Of a stretch of 23,334 bases of DNA, positions 20,110 through 23,334 are shown piece after piece. The DNA comes from Pelargonium cotyledonis (Eukaryota > Streptophyta > Magnoliopsida > Geraniales > Geraniaceae). A program made the position numbers and the translations under genes. The notes under the pieces were generated by a model. It was given only the letters and a program-made list of their open reading frames with translations. It was not told where the DNA came from and did not search any database. The first letter of the stretch is position 1; each line of letters begins with the position of its first letter. The DNA lies in NCBI GenBank assembly GCA_036897625.1, contig JAYMTA010000891.1:1-23334 (forward strand), in the 5' to 3' direction.

Positions 20110-20991
20110 ATCATATCTTGGCACAGTTACAAACTCTCCAATTTTAAAATACTTTCAAAAAAGTGGTCTTTTTAACAGCTAAAAATCTAGGTTTTTATAG
20201 GAGATGTTAGGGTTTTGGCGGTTTTTGTAGTTTTGCTTCTTTGATTATGCTTGGGTTCTCAGTCTGATCATGTCAATGGCAAACGGCAACGAGTCAATGG
20301 TGTTTGGTGTGGGGACGGAGCACGCTAGGGCTGGGTCTGGGTCTGGGATGAGCATAATGGTCAGGATGGAGGGAGGCGACGGGAAGGGGAGGACTCCTGG
20401 ACTGGCGGAGGGAAGAGCGGAGGGAGGGGATCATCGGGAGAGGAGAGTGGGTCGGGAGGGGGTAGGGTTTCTGGATTGGAGATAGTCGACGGAAGGGGAG
20501 GATCGATCGGTGGGAGAGGGGAACGGGTCAGGAGGGGATATGCCGGTGAGGAAGGTGGAGGGAGGCTGGCATTAGGAGGGGTCATGAATTCTTTGGTGAT
20601 TCGAGATGCGAATCTGGCTGATCTGGTTCGCCAAGGGCCATGAGAGGGCTCGGGGCTACTCCCGTGGTAGAGCCAGGTTATAGAGGTGCCAGAAGCAACT
20701 CAGTCTGGTTCAATTTGGTTCGGTCAATTCAGTTAAGGAGTGTAAGTTTGGCTCCCGAAAAGTCGAGGGGGGAAGGTTTTCCCAGTACCCCTGATTTTGT
20801 TTATTTTGTAGTGCTCATCTTCTTTGGGCACATGTTTTACCTTCAACGGTTTGGTTTCATAGGGATGGGGTGTAGTTGTTTTTATGTTTTTTACTTGCTA
20901 GTTTGGTTTGGTTTAGGTTCGGTTTTACTCTATTATCGACATATGGATCTAACTATTCCTTAATAAAGTTATTGCATTCCCCTTCCAAAAA
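20110..20991 (+). mobile_element. Short LINE-derived insertion with 19-bp target duplications
   Basis: The insert of about 880 bp is flanked by AAGTACTCAAGGGCATTTG (20091-20109) and AAGTATTCAAGGGCATTTG (20992-21010), identical at 18 of 19 positions. It ends in TAATAAAGTTATTGCATTCC, CCTTCC and an A run, the usual 3' end of plant LINEs. A G-rich central block (20360-20575) carries a short plus-strand ORF from ATG 20270 to the stop at 20483-20485, with no domain that I recognise. No RT or RNase H sequence is present. It is either an internally deleted LINE or a non-autonomous LINE family mobilised in trans. Confidence 0.8.
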
Positions 20992-21010
20992 AAGTATTCA
21001 AGGGCATTTG
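20992..21010 (+). repeat. Right target-site duplication of the short LINE insertion
   Basis: AAGTATTCAAGGGCATTTG directly follows the A tail and matches 20091-20109 at 18 of 19 bases. Confidence 0.85.
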
Positions 21011-21845
21011 GTAATTGACAACAGTCCCGGTTCCAATCCATGGGTCAACACAATTATACAAAAACATAGTCTACTATTGAAGAAATTAGGTTAATAAATG
21101 AAAAGCCGCGTGTTTTTGATTTATTTAAAGGGAATAATGTGTCAGTCACATAATCACACGATATGGTCAATAACAATAGCAAATTTTGAGGTTCTTAGAA
21201 TTTCCAGCGTCAGTTGGGTGTCGGTGGAGCCCACTTCGTCCGCGTCTGTCGGTGAGCGAGCGGACTCACGGTGTGCGGTGTGGGCGCGGAACACAGTAAC
21301 TCACCCTCTTCCTGCAATTGAATGTGACCCGTGACTCGTGAGTACTGGGTCTATGGTTTGTTTGTTTGTTTGTTTGTATGTATGTTGTGTAATATGTAGT
21401 CAGTGGCGCAAACGCGGGATTGGAAATGGAAATCTGGAATTTGCAGAGATAGATATGTAGATTCACAATCACGGAGTTTAATGTCGCCACACTCAAAAGA
21501 AAGGAAAGTACCATTTCACAGACCCACCCACCTCAAAAATATTTAGCCCACAAATTATTGCTTATTTGTTACATGAACTATCAATCAAGTCAATTTCGTT
21601 AAAATAGTATCCAATCGTGTTAGTATAGTTTAAATATTTTCAAAAATCGTGTCAAAATCATAACATACCGTCAAATCTATGAACGAAAATCATCCAATAA
21701 AATATTACACATAAGTAGGAACTAACATATTCTGTCAATAAATTTGATGGAATGTACTGATTTAACACAATTTTTGCAAATATTTTTACTAAATAAACAC
21801 ATCTGTTTTTTTTATTAGATTGAGGACTAAATTAAACGTTTCTCT
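21011..21845. other. Intergenic region with a GC-rich island and a TTTG microsatellite
   Basis: About 21205-21340 is clearly richer in G, C and CpG than its surroundings. A (TTTG)n run follows at about 21356-21377. The rest is AT-rich. I see no gene; the GC-rich patch could be a leftover promoter or exon of a lost gene. Confidence 0.4.
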
Positions 21846-21850
21846 TCCAA

Positions 21851-21915
21851 GGATAGTGACACAGTTAGTAATACAGGCTGCGTGTGTAGAAAGAACGCTA
21901 GCGTTCAATCCCCTT
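21851..21915 (+). mobile_element. SINE-like tRNA-derived head (A box and B box)
   Basis: TGACACAGTTAG (21857-21868) fits the pol III A box at 10 of 12 positions, and CGTTCAATCCC (21902-21912) fits the B box (GGTTCRANYCC) at 10 of 11. They are 45 bases apart, as in plant SINEs. It does not fold as a normal tRNA that I can see. The 3' end and target duplications were not identified. Confidence 0.45.
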
Positions 21916-22465
21916 TCAACATATTTTTAGAAGAGGCTTAAACCTTGACTTGTATCATCATCTCGATTGGAGATTAGTATGCATATGGTTAAAAGATTTA
22001 AAAGTGCATATCGCGAAAATGTGAACTTCCTCCAGAACTACATGTTATGAAAAAAATGACCGTTATCCTTTGTTTTATGAAAAATTACTCCCTATTAATT
22101 GACAAATGCATTAATGGTGAATCGTCGTTGGTAGTTGTTACGAATAGACCGCAGCACCGTTTTTTGGTGGACACGTTGTGTCGGCGTGGGTAACATGGGT
22201 TTGGTTTTGGTTCTCCATTTGTGAAAGCTAGTCCTCATATCTTTTTAACGACACATGATCCAAATGCTTGCTTGTTTGCACCTACCATGATAACGATTAT
22301 ACGCTACTTCTCTCCAACTCCAATCATGCATGACAACTCACTTTGATATATTGAAACTATGAGTCGCATTTGTCCTCCTTCGTAAACAATGTCCTTTTGC
22401 CTAGAATTAGTGAGTTATAAGCATTTTCAACCATTACATCTTGACGTACAATTGCTACACTCTTT
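21916..22465. other. Intergenic sequence without recognised features
   Basis: AT-rich DNA without a supported gene. The last part, near 22380-22465, may already belong to the LINE relic that follows, but its frame is not readable. Confidence 0.4.
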
Positions 22466-22903
22466 GTACCGCAAATTATTCTCCAACGTAGGTTCTTTTG
22501 TCTTAATGTTGATGGAGCTTCCCGTTCAGGTCACGCAGCTACCGGTGGAGTGGTCCGGGACGGGCAAGATGAGGTTAAGTTGACTTTTAGCACACCATTA
22601 GGTGCTGACAATAACATTATGGCTGAATCTAAGGCTCTCAAACTTGGTTTGGAGCTATGCAGTGAGCGAGGTATTATTCTAAACCAAGTACAATCTGATT
22701 CTCATCTTTTGGTGGATGTGATTAATAGGAAGGTGGAGTGTCCATGTCATTTAGTTTATGTAGCAAGACAGTGTCGCCGAGCTTTGGGGGACATTCTGAT
22801 TCATCATATTCTTCGCGAAGGTAATAGAGTTGCGGATTGATTGGCAGGTGATGCTCCTATTTTGACCGGGATCAATGACAAGCACACTAGGATGTCGAGG
22901 TAA
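22466..22903 (+). pseudogene. LINE-type RNase H domain relic
   Basis: One plus-strand frame reads VPQIILQRRFFCLNVDGASR and on through GGVVRDG, MAESKALKLGLEL, VQSDSHLLVDVI and REGNRVAD, then a TGA at 22838, then LAGDAPI to a TAA at 22901. All four RNase H catalytic positions are present: Asp 22511, Glu 22625, Asp 22697 and Asp 22835. The TGA stands where Trp or Ala is usual (VADxLA), consistent with TGG decaying to TGA. No reverse transcriptase precedes it and no A tail follows. It is a second LINE copy, distinct from the one at 1913-5330 in sequence. A captured single-domain gene is a less likely alternative. Confidence 0.8.
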
Positions 22904-23334
22904 GAGTCTTCTTCTTCACGTATGTCAAGGAACCTGAAATTTTTCCAAGTCTCAAATCTTCTTATCGTCTACTCAGTTTCGTCTTCCTGTCACTTGTCAC
23001 CGCGATGTCCAAGACACCAAAGAACGACGACCCGGGGTTGTGATCCGGGACACCGCTTCTGGCGTGAGAGTAAGTCTGCGAAGTCACAAGAAAGCTAGAG
23101 AGCTTTTTAGAGAGAGAAAACTAGAGAGAGAAAGTGGAAATAAGAGAATGAAGATCCCCCTCTCTTTGTGAGAGAGAGGTATTTAAACTAAGAACCTCTA
23201 AGGTGCTACATGTCGTCGTGTAATTGGTCGAGACTGGGTGGACCCCACTTTGGAGGCATGGGCTCTTGGTTGGTGTAAATGGCTGACTAGCATGGATGGC
23301 GGGGATGAACGCCCAAACTGGCTGGGGGGGGAAG
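22904..23334 (-). promoter_or_regulatory. Promoter and leader on the minus strand, resembling an LTR fragment
   Basis: On the minus strand, GTTTAAATACC (23189-23179) could be a TATA box. It is followed by a pyrimidine-rich tract with CTCTCTCT runs and TCTCTCTAGTTTTCTCTCTC, then GC-rich sequence with GATCACAACCCCGGGTCGTC. I recall similar TATA plus CT-rich leaders in LTRs of plant Ty3/gypsy elements. A 7-bp inverted repeat, CCTCTCT...AGAGAGG, lies at about 23158-23178. It might instead be the leader of a minus-strand gene, but no ORF follows. The element, if real, is cut by the window edge. Confidence 0.35.

Noticed and set aside
20270..20485. 71-codon ORF in the G-rich block as a host gene
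   Set aside because: It lies within the LINE-derived insertion bounded by target duplications and has no recognisable domain, so it is treated as element sequence.
1..23334. CRISPR arrays, rRNA genes, bacterial-type operons
   Set aside because: No regularly spaced repeats, no rRNA-like sequence, and all host genes have plant features with introns or plant-specific families.

Overview
This is nuclear DNA of a flowering plant, very probably a eudicot. The evidence is spliced genes with GT-AG introns, plant-specific protein families (a PORR organelle RNA-binding protein and a QUA2-type pectin methyltransferase), plant LINE and LTR elements, and Stowaway-type MITEs. I cannot name the species.

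Layout. Positions 1-1912 hold the start of an LTR retrotransposon on the minus strand: leader 1-224, tRNA-Asp primer-binding site 225-242, 5' LTR 249-1912, with the body lying left of the window. It is inserted into a plant L1-type LINE on the plus strand (1913-5330) whose reverse transcriptase/zf-RVT/RNase H ORF is broken by about ten stops and at least four frame changes. Three host genes follow. (1) A plus-strand leucine-rich-repeat protein of the 'outer arm dynein light chain 1' family: four coding exons, 6454-8754, 682 aa. (2) A minus-strand, intronless PORR-domain organelle RNA-splicing protein: 11699-12904, 401 aa. (3) A minus-strand eight-exon QUA2/TSD2 homogalacturonan methyltransferase: 13960-18285, 691 aa, with a 5'-UTR intron and a 4-codon uORF. 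From 19150 to the right edge I see no intact gene. That stretch holds an 880-bp LINE-derived insertion with 19-bp target duplications (20091-21010), a SINE-like tRNA-derived head (about 21850), a LINE RNase H relic with one stop (22466-22903), and at the right edge a minus-strand promoter/leader resembling an LTR.

How the genes relate. From memory, the Arabidopsis homologues of the LRR protein (AT1G78230) and of QUA2 (AT1G78240) are immediate neighbours, so this looks like conserved microsynteny with the PORR gene lying between them here. QUA2 works in the Golgi on pectin, the PORR protein should act in mitochondria or plastids, and the LRR protein is probably cytosolic or cytoskeletal. Nothing indicates a shared pathway. 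I found no new biochemical system. The most noteworthy signals are the short LINE derivative with clear target duplications, the ACGTGG cluster upstream of the LTR's TATA box, two Stowaway-type termini inside QUA2 introns, a diverged 310-bp tandem duplication downstream of the PORR gene, and the gene-pair synteny.
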